Notes: generated by a model not told the origin, from the sequence alone. A DNA stretch of 11,842 nt from Candidatus Gastranaerophilales bacterium (GCA_003150395.1 QAMI01000057.1:1-11842); one strand, 5' to 3'; positions 1 through 8,468 are shown, counted from the first letter of the stretch. A program made the numbers and translations.

Positions 1-2667
1 TTGGATAAAGATACTGCAGAAACTACTGATGATGCTTTAATTGAAGTTTATAAAAAATTAAGACCGGGCGATCCGGCATCAGCAGCAGGCGGACGTTCAA
101 TTTTGGAAGCCCGTTTCTTTGATGAAAAGAAATACGATATCGGACGTGTCGGCCGTTATAAATTAAACAAAAAATTGAACCTGAACATTCCAAAAAATCA
201 GAGAACTTTGACAGTTCAGGATATTGTTGCATCAATCGAATATTTGATTAATTTAACATACGATGAAGGAACTGTTGATGATATTGACCACCTTGGCAAC
301 AGAAGAATCCGTTCCGTTGGTGAACTTCTTCAAAACCAGTTCAGAGTTGGGCTTTCAAGAATTGAAAGAATTGTTAAAGAAAGAATGACACTTCAAGATT
401 CAGAAACTTTGACTCCGTTGAACTTGTTGAACACGAAACCTCTTGTGGCTTCATTGAAAGAATTTTTTGGTTCTTCACAGTTGTCACAGTTCATGGACCA
501 GATTAACCCGTTGGCTGAATTAACTCACAAAAGACGTATTTCAGCTCTTGGACCAGGCGGTTTGATGAGAGAACGTGCAGGTTTTGCAGTTCGTGATATT
601 CACCCGTCTCACTACGGACGTATCTGTCCGATTGAAACTCCAGAAGGTCCGAACGCAGGTCTTATCGGTTCTTTGGCAACTCACGCAAAAGTTAATGACT
701 ACGGTTTTATTGAATCTCCGTTCTTTGTTGTTAAAGACGGTGTTGTAACTGATGAAGTTGTTTATATGACAGCTGACGAAGACGAAAACTTCCGTGTAGC
801 TCCGGCTGACGTTCAATTGAATGATGACAGAACATTTAAAGATGAATATGTTCCTATTCGTTATCGTTCTGAATTTACAATGGGCGAATCTCAAAAAGTT
901 GACTACGTTGGTGTTTCTCCAATCCAGATTATCTCTGTTGCAACTTCATTAATTCCGTTTATCGAGCATGATGACGCAAACCGTGCATTGATGGGTTCAA
1001 ACATGCAGCGTCAGTCAGTACCGCTTCTGATTACAGACAGACCGCGTGTTGGAACAGGTATGGAAGCTCGTGCCGCAAAGGATTCTGGTATGGTTGTAAT
1101 ATCAGAAGTTGACGGTGTTGTTGAACGTGTAGTCGGAGAAGAAATTGTAATCCGCGATACAAATAACAAACCTCACGTATATCAATTAATGAAATATTTA
1201 AGAAGCAACCAGGATACTTGTATTAACCAGCGTCCGATTGTTAACGAAGGCGACAAGGTTAAAGCCGGCGTTGTAATCGCTGACGGTGCGTCCACTAACG
1301 GAGGTGAACTTTCATTAGGTAAAAACGTAATTGTTGCGTATATGCCTTGGGAAGGTTACAACTATGAAGACGCTATTTTGCTTTCAGAAAGATGCGTTCA
1401 CGATGATGTATTCACATCCGTTCACATTGAAAAATTAGAAATCGATGCACGTCAGACAAAACTCGGACCGGAAGAAATTACACGCGAAATTCCGAATGTT
1501 TCAGAAGATGCCCTCAGACACCTAGATGAACGCGGAATTGTTCGTATTGGTGCAAGAGTTTATGCAGACGATATTTTGGTAGGTAAAGTTACACCGAAAG
1601 GTGAATCTGAACATCCGCCTGAAGAAAAACTTCTCCGTGCAATCTTCGCTGAAAAAGCAAGAGATGTAAAAGATAATTCTCTAAGAGTTCCTCATGGTGA
1701 AGGCGGCCGCGTACTTGACGTTAAAGTATTTGACAGAGAAAAAGGCGACGAACTTCCGCCGGGCGCAAATACAGTAATAAGAGTTTACATCGCTCAAAAA
1801 CGTAAAGTTTCAGTGGGTGACAAACTCTCAGGACGTCACGGTAACAAAGGTATCGTATCAAGAATTTTACCGAAAGAAGATATGCCGTTTATGCCTGATG
1901 GAACACCGGTTGATATCGTATTGAATCCGCTTGGTGTACCTTCTCGTATGAACGTTGGCCAGACTTATGAGTTATTGCTTGGTTTGGCAGCATACTTAAC
2001 TGGAAATTATTATGAGGCGCCTTCATTTGATGAAATGTATGGTGATAATAAATCCGAAATCGCAACGAAAGCTGAGCTTTTGAAAGGTATTAAAGAATCA
2101 GGCTGCGATTGGGTAACTGAAGACGGTAAAGTTAGATTGATTGATGGACGTACAGGTGAACCGTTTGATGAACCTGTAGCAGTTGGTCTTTCATACATAC
2201 TTAAACTTGTTCACCTTGTTGATGATAAAATCCACGCTCGTTCAACAGGTCCGTATTCACTTGTAACACAACAGCCTCTGGGTGGTAAAGCTCAATTCGG
2301 CGGTCAAAGATTTGGTGAAATGGAAGTTTGGGCGTTGGAAGCTTATGGCGCTGCTTACACATTACAGGAAATGCTTACAATCAAATCCGACGATGTTAAC
2401 GGCAGAAACCGCGCTTACGAAGCAATTGTTAAAGGTGATAACATCCCAAGACCGGGTATTCCTGAATCCTTCAAAGTTTTGGTTCGTGAATTACAGTCTA
2501 TCGGCCTGGATATCACAGTTGCGAAGAAAGACGGCGCTGAAGTTGACTTGATGACAGATATGGACGATTTGAGAAAATCTGCTCCGAAAAGAACTCTGTC
2601 TGATATTGATTCAGAGTTATTGAACATCAACTTCTTTGAAACACCAACAACATTCGGTGATTTATAA
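1..2667 (+). CDS. rpoB: RNA polymerase beta subunit (5'-truncated by the window edge)
   Basis: Catalytic beta subunit of the cytoplasmic DNA-dependent RNA polymerase; with the RpoC1/RpoC2 halves of beta' it forms the active-site cleft. The 888 visible residues begin at a point equivalent to the middle of the beta lobe, so roughly the first 200-250 residues of a cyanobacterial-size protein (about 1100) lie outside the window; the TTG at base 1 is not a real start. The rifampicin-binding region is at residues 157-188, with the Asp (166), His (176) and Ser (181) that are classically mutated in resistance all unmutated. The ETPEGPN motif follows at 212-218. Active-site motifs include the Glu-Asp pair at 456-457 and the two conserved lysines of the GDK...GNKG motif (608, 616). 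The C-terminal clamp-contacting motif around GGQRFGEMEVWALEAYG is intact. No large SI2-type insertion lies before the GDK motif. It is followed by rpoC1, as in most bacteria. Confidence 0.97.
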   Translation: MDKDTAETTDDALIEVYKKLRPGDPASAAGGRSILEARFFDEKKYDIGRVGRYKLNKKLNLNIPKNQRTLTVQDIVASIEYLINLTYDEGTVDDIDHLGNRRIRSVGELLQNQFRVGLSRIERIVKERMTLQDSETLTPLNLLNTKPLVASLKEFFGSSQLSQFMDQINPLAELTHKRRISALGPGGLMRERAGFAVRDIHPSHYGRICPIETPEGPNAGLIGSLATHAKVNDYGFIESPFFVVKDGVVTDEVVYMTADEDENFRVAPADVQLNDDRTFKDEYVPIRYRSEFTMGESQKVDYVGVSPIQIISVATSLIPFIEHDDANRALMGSNMQRQSVPLLITDRPRVGTGMEARAAKDSGMVVISEVDGVVERVVGEEIVIRDTNNKPHVYQLMKYLRSNQDTCINQRPIVNEGDKVKAGVVIADGASTNGGELSLGKNVIVAYMPWEGYNYEDAILLSERCVHDDVFTSVHIEKLEIDARQTKLGPEEITREIPNVSEDALRHLDERGIVRIGARVYADDILVGKVTPKGESEHPPEEKLLRAIFAEKARDVKDNSLRVPHGEGGRVLDVKVFDREKGDELPPGANTVIRVYIAQKRKVSVGDKLSGRHGNKGIVSRILPKEDMPFMPDGTPVDIVLNPLGVPSRMNVGQTYELLLGLAAYLTGNYYEAPSFDEMYGDNKSEIATKAELLKGIKESGCDWVTEDGKVRLIDGRTGEPFDEPVAVGLSYILKLVHLVDDKIHARSTGPYSLVTQQPLGGKAQFGGQRFGEMEVWALEAYGAAYTLQEMLTIKSDDVNGRNRAYEAIVKGDNIPRPGIPESFKVLVRELQSIGLDITVAKKDGAEVDLMTDMDDLRKSAPKRTLSDIDSELLNINFFETPTTFGDL

Positions 2668-2679
2668 GATTTTATTTAT

Positions 2680-2735
2680 ACCCTCCCCTTGAGGGAGGGT
2701 GGAAATCTTTGATTTCCGTGTGTGGTTACTCCACA
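2680..2735. repeat. Cluster of three adjacent hairpins between rpoB and rpoC1
   Basis: Three perfect inverted repeats sit almost end to end. The first is ACCCTCCC (2680-2687) with GGGAGGGT (2693-2700), loop CTTGA. The second is GGAAATC (2701-2707) with GATTTCC (2711-2717), loop TTT. The third is TGTGG (2721-2725) with CCACA (2731-2735), loop TTACT. None is followed by a run of T, so this is not an ordinary intrinsic terminator. The G+C-rich first stem is unlike the surrounding A+T-rich DNA. The pattern resembles intergenic REP/MITE-like palindromic elements, but only one copy is visible here, so the dispersed-repeat reading is inference. Alternatives are an attenuator or an mRNA processing or stability element between rpoB and rpoC1. 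Confidence 0.6.
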
Positions 2736-2761
2736 AGGATTAAAAGCAAAATTAACTAAAT

Positions 2762-2786
2762 ACAGTATTACGAATTCGTAAGCTGT
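2762..2786 (+). promoter_or_regulatory. rpoC1 leader hairpin with the TCGTAAGCT motif
   Basis: A 14-bp perfect palindrome, TTACGAATTCGTAA (2768-2781), can be extended by ACAG (2762-2765) pairing with CTGT (2783-2786) across a small asymmetric bulge. The 9-mer TCGTAAGCT (2776-2784) overlaps its 3' arm and starts 33 nt before the rpoC1 start codon. The same 9-mer lies 35 nt before the rpoC2 start, also at the 3' foot of a hairpin. A ribosome binding site (AAGGAGA, 2794-2800) follows, 8 nt from the ATG. The function is unknown; an mRNA-level control or processing site is inferred from position only. Confidence 0.45.
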
Positions 2787-2808
2787 GATATAAAAGGAGA
2801 AATTATAA

Positions 2809-4518
2809 ATGTCAACAAGTATTGATTATTTTGACTATATACGGATAAGTATCGCTTCACCGGAAAGGATTTTGAAATGGTCTTACGGCGAAGTTACTAA
2901 ACCGGAAACAATTAACTACCGTACATTAAAACCTGAACGCGACGGTCTTTTCTGCGAAAGAATTTTTGGGCCTTCAAAAGATTGGGAATGCTATTGCGGT
3001 AAGTATAAAAGAGTTCGCCATAAAGGTATTATCTGCGAACGCTGCGGTGTTGAAGTTACAGATTCAAAAGTAAGACGTCAGAGAATGGGACACATCAAAC
3101 TGGCTGCTCCTGTTTCTCACATCTGGTTTTTGAAAGGAATTCCTTCATACTTGGGCTTGCTTCTTGATATGACTTTGAAAGATCTTGAACAGGTAATCTA
3201 TTTCAACAACTATGTAGTGCTCGATCCGGGCGAAAGCCAATTCAAAAAGCTGCAGCTTTTAGGTGAAGAAGAATACGAAGATTATATGGCTGAAAACGAA
3301 GATTCTACTCTAAAAGTAGGTATCGGCGCAGAAGCTATTAAAGAATTATTATCTGAAATTAATACAAAAGAACTTGCTGAAGAAATCAGAACAGAACTTG
3401 CAGGTTCTGTAAACTCTGTTCAAAAGAAAAGCAAACTTATCAAACGTTTAAGACTGCTTGACAGCTTAATATCATCAGAAACAGATCCGACCTGGATGAT
3501 TATGGATGTTCTTCCCGTAACACCTCCGGATTTGAGACCGATGGTTCAATTAGACGGCGGACGTTTTGCAACTTCTGACTTGAACGATTTGTACAGACGT
3601 GTTATCAACAGAAACAACCGTTTGCAAAGACTTCTTGAAATGGGCGCTCCTGAAATCATCGTTCGTAACGAAAAACGTATGCTTCAGGAAGCTGTTGATG
3701 CCCTTATAGACAACGGCAGACGCGGTAGAACAGTTGTTGGCCCGAACAACAGAGCATTAAAATCACTTTCTAATATTATCGAAGGTAAACAAGGGCGTTT
3801 CCGTCAAAACCTGCTCGGTAAACGTGTTGACTACTCAGGCCGTTCAGTTATCGTTGTAGGACCGCAATTAAGCTTAAACCAGTGCGGTTTGCCAAAAGAA
3901 ATGGCAATCGAATTGTTCAAACCTTTTGTTGTAAATAAACTTATTGAACGCGGATATGTTCAAAACATTAAATCAGCCAAGAAGAAAATCGAACGCTCAG
4001 AAGCTGTTGTTTGGGATATCCTTGAAGAAGTAATTGATGGTCATCCGGTATTATTAAACCGTGCCCCGACCCTTCACAGATTGGGTATTCAGGCGTTTGA
4101 ACCGAAATTGGTAGAAGGCCGTGCAATTCAGCTTCACCCGCTTGTATGTACAGCATTCAATGCTGACTTCGACGGCGACCAGATGGCTGTTCACGTACCG
4201 CTTTCAATCGAAGCGCAAACGGAAGCTCGTATGTTAATGTTAGCGACTAACAACATTCTTGCACCGGCTACAGGTAAACCTATTATTACACCAACTCAGG
4301 ACATGGTTTTGGGTATGTACTACCTGACAATCCTAAAAAATCCGGAAGCAGATCCGAAAGGATATTTCTATAACTTCCAGGACGCAATTTCAGCTCTTGA
4401 AGTCGGCGTAATTGACCTTCACGACAAAATCGTTGTACGAGATGAACACGGCGGAAGGTTAGAAACTACAGCAGGAAGATTAATCTTCAACGAAGCTGTA
4501 AGAAAAGCCTTGGTTTAA
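2809..4518 (+). CDS. rpoC1: RNA polymerase beta' N-terminal half (gamma subunit)
   Basis: Encodes the N-terminal part of beta', carrying the clamp, lid/rudder region and catalytic magnesium site. At 569 residues it is somewhat shorter than typical cyanobacterial RpoC1 (about 620). The first zinc site is Cys61, Cys63, Cys76 and Cys79, in a CxC...CxxC arrangement. The catalytic NADFDGDQ motif lies at 451-458, with Asp453, Asp455 and Asp457 chelating the active-site magnesium. The switch/bridge-proximal segment RVDYSGRSVIVVGP is at about 339-352. The protein stops soon after the ETTAGRLIF segment (552-560), matching the known cyanobacterial and plastid break between RpoC1 and RpoC2; nothing suggests a recent frameshift. 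The ATG start is supported by AAGGAGA 8 nt upstream. It is co-oriented with rpoB (141-nt gap) and rpoC2 (73-nt gap) with no terminator between them, so the three are probably co-transcribed. Confidence 0.97.
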   Translation: MSTSIDYFDYIRISIASPERILKWSYGEVTKPETINYRTLKPERDGLFCERIFGPSKDWECYCGKYKRVRHKGIICERCGVEVTDSKVRRQRMGHIKLAAPVSHIWFLKGIPSYLGLLLDMTLKDLEQVIYFNNYVVLDPGESQFKKLQLLGEEEYEDYMAENEDSTLKVGIGAEAIKELLSEINTKELAEEIRTELAGSVNSVQKKSKLIKRLRLLDSLISSETDPTWMIMDVLPVTPPDLRPMVQLDGGRFATSDLNDLYRRVINRNNRLQRLLEMGAPEIIVRNEKRMLQEAVDALIDNGRRGRTVVGPNNRALKSLSNIIEGKQGRFRQNLLGKRVDYSGRSVIVVGPQLSLNQCGLPKEMAIELFKPFVVNKLIERGYVQNIKSAKKKIERSEAVVWDILEEVIDGHPVLLNRAPTLHRLGIQAFEPKLVEGRAIQLHPLVCTAFNADFDGDQMAVHVPLSIEAQTEARMLMLATNNILAPATGKPIITPTQDMVLGMYYLTILKNPEADPKGYFYNFQDAISALEVGVIDLHDKIVVRDEHGGRLETTAGRLIFNEAVRKALV

Positions 4519-4542
4519 GCAGCATTGAAATATTGATAAACG

Positions 4543-4565
4543 CGATTTAACAAAAATCGTAAGCT
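4543..4565 (+). promoter_or_regulatory. rpoC2 leader hairpin with the TCGTAAGCT motif
   Basis: In the 73-nt rpoC1-rpoC2 gap, CGATTT (4543-4548) can pair with AAATCG (4554-4559) around the loop AACAA, with a possible further G-U pair at the base. The 9-mer TCGTAAGCT (4557-4565) overlaps the 3' arm exactly as in the rpoC1 leader. A ribosome binding site AAAGGAA (4578-4584) follows, 7 nt before the rpoC2 ATG. The shared arrangement in front of both beta' genes is directly visible; a regulatory role is inference. Confidence 0.42.
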
Positions 4566-4591
4566 AGGTTATAAAATAAAGGAAATATAGA

Positions 4592-7500
4592 ATGGAAACA
4601 TACACAAATTCAAAGAAAACTCCGGAATTTATTAATAAACAGATGGATAAAAAAGGTTTAAACAACCTTCTGTCTCAAATTTATCTGGAGTTTGGCGGAG
4701 CTAAAACCGCAGAACTTGCAAACAGCCTTAAAAACTTAGGCTATAAGTATGCCACCAAATCCGGTACAACAATTTCAATTGCGGATTTGCAGGTACCTTC
4801 CGTTAAAAAAGAATTACTGAAAGAAGCGGAAAAAGAAATCGAAAAATCAACTAACAGATATTTAAAAGGTGAAATTACTGAAGTTGAAAGATATACAAAG
4901 GTTATCGACACTTGGTCTGAAACAACCGAAAAATTAACAGCTCAGGTTGTTGAAAACTTTGATAAATTAAACCCGGTATATATGATGGCGTTCTCAGGAG
5001 CAAGAGGTAACTTGTCTCAGGTATCACAGCTTGTTGGTATGCGCGGGCTTATGGCTGACGCACAAGGTCAGATTATCGACTTGCCGATTAAATCAAACTT
5101 TAAAGAAGGCTTGTCAGTTACAGAATACATCATTTCATCATACGGTGCCCGTAAAGGTCTTGTAGATACTGCGTTAAAAACAGCCGACTCCGGATATTTG
5201 ACAAGACGTTTGGTTGACGTTGCGCAGGACGTAATTATTCGTGCGGATGACTGTCATACAACTAAAGCTATCAACATGAAACCGATTACAAATGGCGACG
5301 CTGTAATTGTTCCTTTAATAGACAGACTTTTAGGAAGAACTATTGCAGAAGATATTAAAGATACAGACGGAACCGTTCTTGTTCAAGCCGGAACAACAAT
5401 GAACCGTGATGATGTTAAAAAAGTTGCACACTTAAACCTCCAGGAATTACGTGTTCGTTCTGGATTGACTTGCGGACTTGAATACGGTATCTGCCAAAAA
5501 TGCTACGGCTGGGCAATGACAACCCAAAAGCTCGTAGATATTGGTGAAGCCATTGGTATTATTGCCGCTCAGTCAATTGGTGAACCAGGAACACAGCTTA
5601 CAATGAGAACATTCCACACCGGCGGTGTATTCAAAGGTGCCGGTGCTATGAAATCAATTGAGGCAAAATCTGCCGGTGAAGTTGTTTCAAGCGTTAAAAC
5701 CCGCGAAGTCAGAACACGTCACGGGGACGTTGTTAAAGTTGCAAATTACGAAGCTGATATTGAAATTAAAGGTGCAAAACGTACTGATAAATATCACATT
5801 CCGGCTGGTTCAACTGTGTTCTTCACAAACGGAATGCAGGTTGAAAAAGGTTTCAAACTTGCAGTTTATGAACCTGCATCATCAGGCGACGGCTCTCGTT
5901 TAACAGAGAAAGCTACAAAAGATATCACATCAGATCTTCCTGGTGAAGTTATCTATGAAGATTTCATCGCTGATGAAAAGAAAGATAGACAGGGAAACAT
6001 CTCAAGAACTACGAACAAACAAGGTATTATCTGGGTTCTTGGAGGGGATGTTTATAACCTTCCGGGCGGCTCTAAAGTTCTTGTAAAAGATGAACAGCAA
6101 GTAAAAGAAGGCGAAAAATTAGCTGAAACTTTAACCATTTCAGAACACGGCGGCGAAGTTCGTTTCGGGGAAGATTTGGTTATTGAAGATGTTAAATTTG
6201 AAGGCAAAAATATCAAGAAAATTATTCAAGGTAAAGAATTGACAATTGTAATTGCATCGTTAATGCCTGAAAACGCTTCATTTGAACAAACTAAGAAAGA
6301 ACAGCTCTGGACAGTTGATAAAACCGGCGAAAAATACATTGTTAAAGCTCCGGTTGATACTCCGGTTGAAAACGGTATGATTATTGCAGAACTTATCGAC
6401 GATGAGTGCGCTGTAACTTCATCCGGTGAAATCAGATACGTTGATGTTGAAGTTGATGAAAATCAAATCATCACAAAACCGGGGTCTGTTGTATTTATTC
6501 CGGAAGAAATTCATCAGATTTCAAAAGACAGCTCTTTGAAAATGGTTGAAAATGGAACTTTTGTTACAGCAGGTACGGAAGTTGTGAAAGATGTTTACTG
6601 CCACATTGACGGTATTGTTGAATTCAAAGAATTTAATGATATTATCCACGAAATTACTGTAAGGCCGGGTGAAGTTCATACACTTTCCAGTATTTCAGAA
6701 CTTAAAGTGGATGAAGGCGAAGTTGTTAAAAAAGGAACAGTTATCGCTGAAGGCATTAAAGCCAGCGAAACTTCAATCGTTACAATCATGGATTCAGCAA
6801 ATGATGACATTGATATTGACGATTTGGATGAAGAGCTTGATGCAAGCCTTTCATTAGATGAAGACAACATTGCTAACCAGCCTGTTCAAATTCTTATCAG
6901 ACCGGTTCAGGTTTTGGAAGTTGAACAAAAAGACGTTTCAATTAAATTTAATACAACAGATGATTTAATTGATATTGTTCCTGTAACACAACTACAGTAC
7001 AAAGATGGTGCAAGAGTTCGTAACCTTGACGGTTCAACAATTACAAGAACAAGCTTAGTTCTTCAAATGCAGGGTTACTTATCACATCTTAAAGGTATGG
7101 TAGAACTTGATGACAAAGGCAATTTGAGAATTGTTGTTCTTGAAAACCTTATTATCCGCCGTGAATTTGAAGGCAATTCAAAGTTGATGTCTTCACTTCA
7201 AACAGAACTACTTGTAAAAGATGGTCAAACAATTGATCCGAAAACTCCGGTTGCAAAAACACAGGTTCTTGCAATTAACGACGGTGCCGCTTCTATTAAA
7301 CATGATAATGAAGATGCACGCAGATTATTAATTGTATGCGACAATTATGAAACAGTTGTTACTTTAAAAGGTAAAGCTTCTGTTAAAAAAGGGGACTTTG
7401 TAAAACTTGATTCAATTATTTCTGACAATGGCGAAAAATCTCCGGTTTCAGGACAAATTGTTTCAATCAACAAAAACGAAGTTAAAATCAGAAATGGTCG

Positions 7501-8446
7501 TCCTTACTTAATCAGCCCAGGTACAATGCTTCAGGTTGAAAGCGGGGCATTGGTACTTCGCGGTGATATTATTGCAACACTGGTATTTGAAAGACAAAAA
7601 ACCGGTGACATCGTTCAAGGTCTTCCGCGTGTTGAAGAACTTCTTGAAGGCCGTAAACCGAAAGATTGCGCAATCCTTGCAGAAGTTGACGGCGTAGCTG
7701 AAATCGAAACAGACGATGACTTGCCGAGATTGTACCTCGTTAACGAAAACGGACGTACAGAAATTAAATACGCAATTGATGCAAACATCATTGTTCAAGA
7801 CAAACAGAAAATCACAAAAGGTCAGCCTTTAACAAGCGGTCCTTTGAACCCGCACGATGTTATCAGACTTTGCGGACCTGAAGCTGCTCAGCAATATCTG
7901 GTAGATGAAGTTCAGCGTGTATATCGTTCACAGGGCGTAGAAATTGCCGACAAACACGTTGAAATTATTGTTCGTCAGATGACCAAGAAAGTTAAAGTTG
8001 TTGACGCCGGCGATACAACATTGTTGCCTGGTGAATTGGTTGAAATTCAGCACTTCGAAAATGCAAACAAAGAAGTTGAAGCAGAAGGTAAAACTCCTGC
8101 AACTTGTGAATTCCTGCTATTGGGTATCACAAAAGCTTCGTTGAACACAGAAAGCTTCATTTCAGCAGCTTCATTCCAGGAAACAACAAGAATTCTTACA
8201 GAAGCAGCGGTTGATGGTAAGAAAGACTTGCTCCGCGGATTAAAAGAAAACGTAATTATCGGTCGTTTAATCCCGGCAGGTACAGGTTTCCACCACTTGA
8301 CCAACGCTAACGAAGAAAAAGAACGCGAAGCAAGAAAACGTGCTGTTGCACAAAGAAATCAGGCTCGTAAACCGTCTGCGATTTTGGAAGAAATCGAAGG
8401 TATGTTTGGGGCACCTGATTTTCAATTAGAAGATAATGAAGAATAA
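4592..8446 (+). CDS. rpoC2: RNA polymerase beta' C-terminal half with a giant trigger-loop insertion
   Basis: Encodes the C-terminal part of beta' (1284 residues), which completes the polymerase active centre with RpoC1. Residues 12-345 carry the secondary-channel and bridge-helix region: the SGARGNLSQV motif at 135-144, the second zinc site (Cys221, Cys294, Cys301, Cys304) and the first trigger helix, with AAQSIGEPGTQLTMRTFHTGG at about 325-345. The trigger loop is interrupted until the fold resumes at about residue 1004 (DIVQGLPRVEELLEGRKPK), leaving an insertion of about 650 residues at the place where cyanobacterial SI3 sits. The C-terminal clamp/jaw segment (1090-1235) is conserved and ends in a charged tail. 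The ATG start is supported by AAAGGAA 7 nt upstream. It is the last gene of the rpoB-rpoC1-rpoC2 operon, closed by a strong terminator 23 nt after the stop. Confidence 0.97.
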   Translation: METYTNSKKTPEFINKQMDKKGLNNLLSQIYLEFGGAKTAELANSLKNLGYKYATKSGTTISIADLQVPSVKKELLKEAEKEIEKSTNRYLKGEITEVERYTKVIDTWSETTEKLTAQVVENFDKLNPVYMMAFSGARGNLSQVSQLVGMRGLMADAQGQIIDLPIKSNFKEGLSVTEYIISSYGARKGLVDTALKTADSGYLTRRLVDVAQDVIIRADDCHTTKAINMKPITNGDAVIVPLIDRLLGRTIAEDIKDTDGTVLVQAGTTMNRDDVKKVAHLNLQELRVRSGLTCGLEYGICQKCYGWAMTTQKLVDIGEAIGIIAAQSIGEPGTQLTMRTFHTGGVFKGAGAMKSIEAKSAGEVVSSVKTREVRTRHGDVVKVANYEADIEIKGAKRTDKYHIPAGSTVFFTNGMQVEKGFKLAVYEPASSGDGSRLTEKATKDITSDLPGEVIYEDFIADEKKDRQGNISRTTNKQGIIWVLGGDVYNLPGGSKVLVKDEQQVKEGEKLAETLTISEHGGEVRFGEDLVIEDVKFEGKNIKKIIQGKELTIVIASLMPENASFEQTKKEQLWTVDKTGEKYIVKAPVDTPVENGMIIAELIDDECAVTSSGEIRYVDVEVDENQIITKPGSVVFIPEEIHQISKDSSLKMVENGTFVTAGTEVVKDVYCHIDGIVEFKEFNDIIHEITVRPGEVHTLSSISELKVDEGEVVKKGTVIAEGIKASETSIVTIMDSANDDIDIDDLDEELDASLSLDEDNIANQPVQILIRPVQVLEVEQKDVSIKFNTTDDLIDIVPVTQLQYKDGARVRNLDGSTITRTSLVLQMQGYLSHLKGMVELDDKGNLRIVVLENLIIRREFEGNSKLMSSLQTELLVKDGQTIDPKTPVAKTQVLAINDGAASIKHDNEDARRLLIVCDNYETVVTLKGKASVKKGDFVKLDSIISDNGEKSPVSGQIVSINKNEVKIRNGRPYLISPGTMLQVESGALVLRGDIIATLVFERQKTGDIVQGLPRVEELLEGRKPKDCAILAEVDGVAEIETDDDLPRLYLVNENGRTEIKYAIDANIIVQDKQKITKGQPLTSGPLNPHDVIRLCGPEAAQQYLVDEVQRVYRSQGVEIADKHVEIIVRQMTKKVKVVDAGDTTLLPGELVEIQHFENANKEVEAEGKTPATCEFLLLGITKASLNTESFISAASFQETTRILTEAAVDGKKDLLRGLKENVIIGRLIPAGTGFHHLTNANEEKEREARKRAVAQRNQARKPSAILEEIEGMFGAPDFQLEDNEE
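5627..7600 (+). other. SI3-like insertion domain inside rpoC2 (about residues 346-1003)
   Basis: This in-frame segment separates the two halves of the trigger loop; limits are approximate, set by where recognisable trigger-loop sequence stops and resumes. It is rich in beta-strand-like sequence with recurring V-x-x-G-x-x-(V/I) turns, for example near residues 503-512, 591-600, 657-665, 705-720, 874-892, 930-943 and 985-997. These resemble the turns of barrel-sandwich hybrid (lipoyl-like) folds, of which cyanobacterial SI3 is known to be built. A very acidic stretch (733-760, about 14 Asp/Glu) probably forms a flexible linker between two sub-blocks. E. coli SI3 at the same place is only about 190 residues. 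Confidence 0.8.
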
Positions 8447-8468
8447 TAATTTATCGAATATAAAGGAT

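Noticed and set aside
1..3. TTG at the first base as a start codon for rpoB
   Set aside because: The protein is already in the middle of the beta-subunit fold at this point, so the codon is an internal Leu cut by the window edge.
469..564. Rifampicin-resistance substitutions in rpoB
   Set aside because: The key Asp, His and Ser positions match the sensitive consensus. The Ile after FMDQ falls at a position I recall as variable among cyanobacterial-type sequences and does not by itself indicate resistance.
541..894. 117-residue open frame on the minus strand inside rpoB
   Set aside because: It is antisense to the highly conserved rpoB reading frame and has no recognisable domain. It is a by-product of the codon bias of the real gene.
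4547..4575. TTAACA, 17-nt spacer, TATAAA: a good sigma-70-type promoter match just before rpoC2
   Set aside because: Transcription would begin around 4582, inside the ribosome binding site (4578-4584), leaving rpoC2 without a usable leader. The equivalent box before rpoC1 lacks a matching -35. The match more likely belongs to the shared leader motif.
7508..7798. 96-residue open frame on the minus strand inside rpoC2
   Set aside because: It overlaps the conserved second half of the trigger loop on the opposite strand; its composition is that of a shadow frame and it has no known domain.
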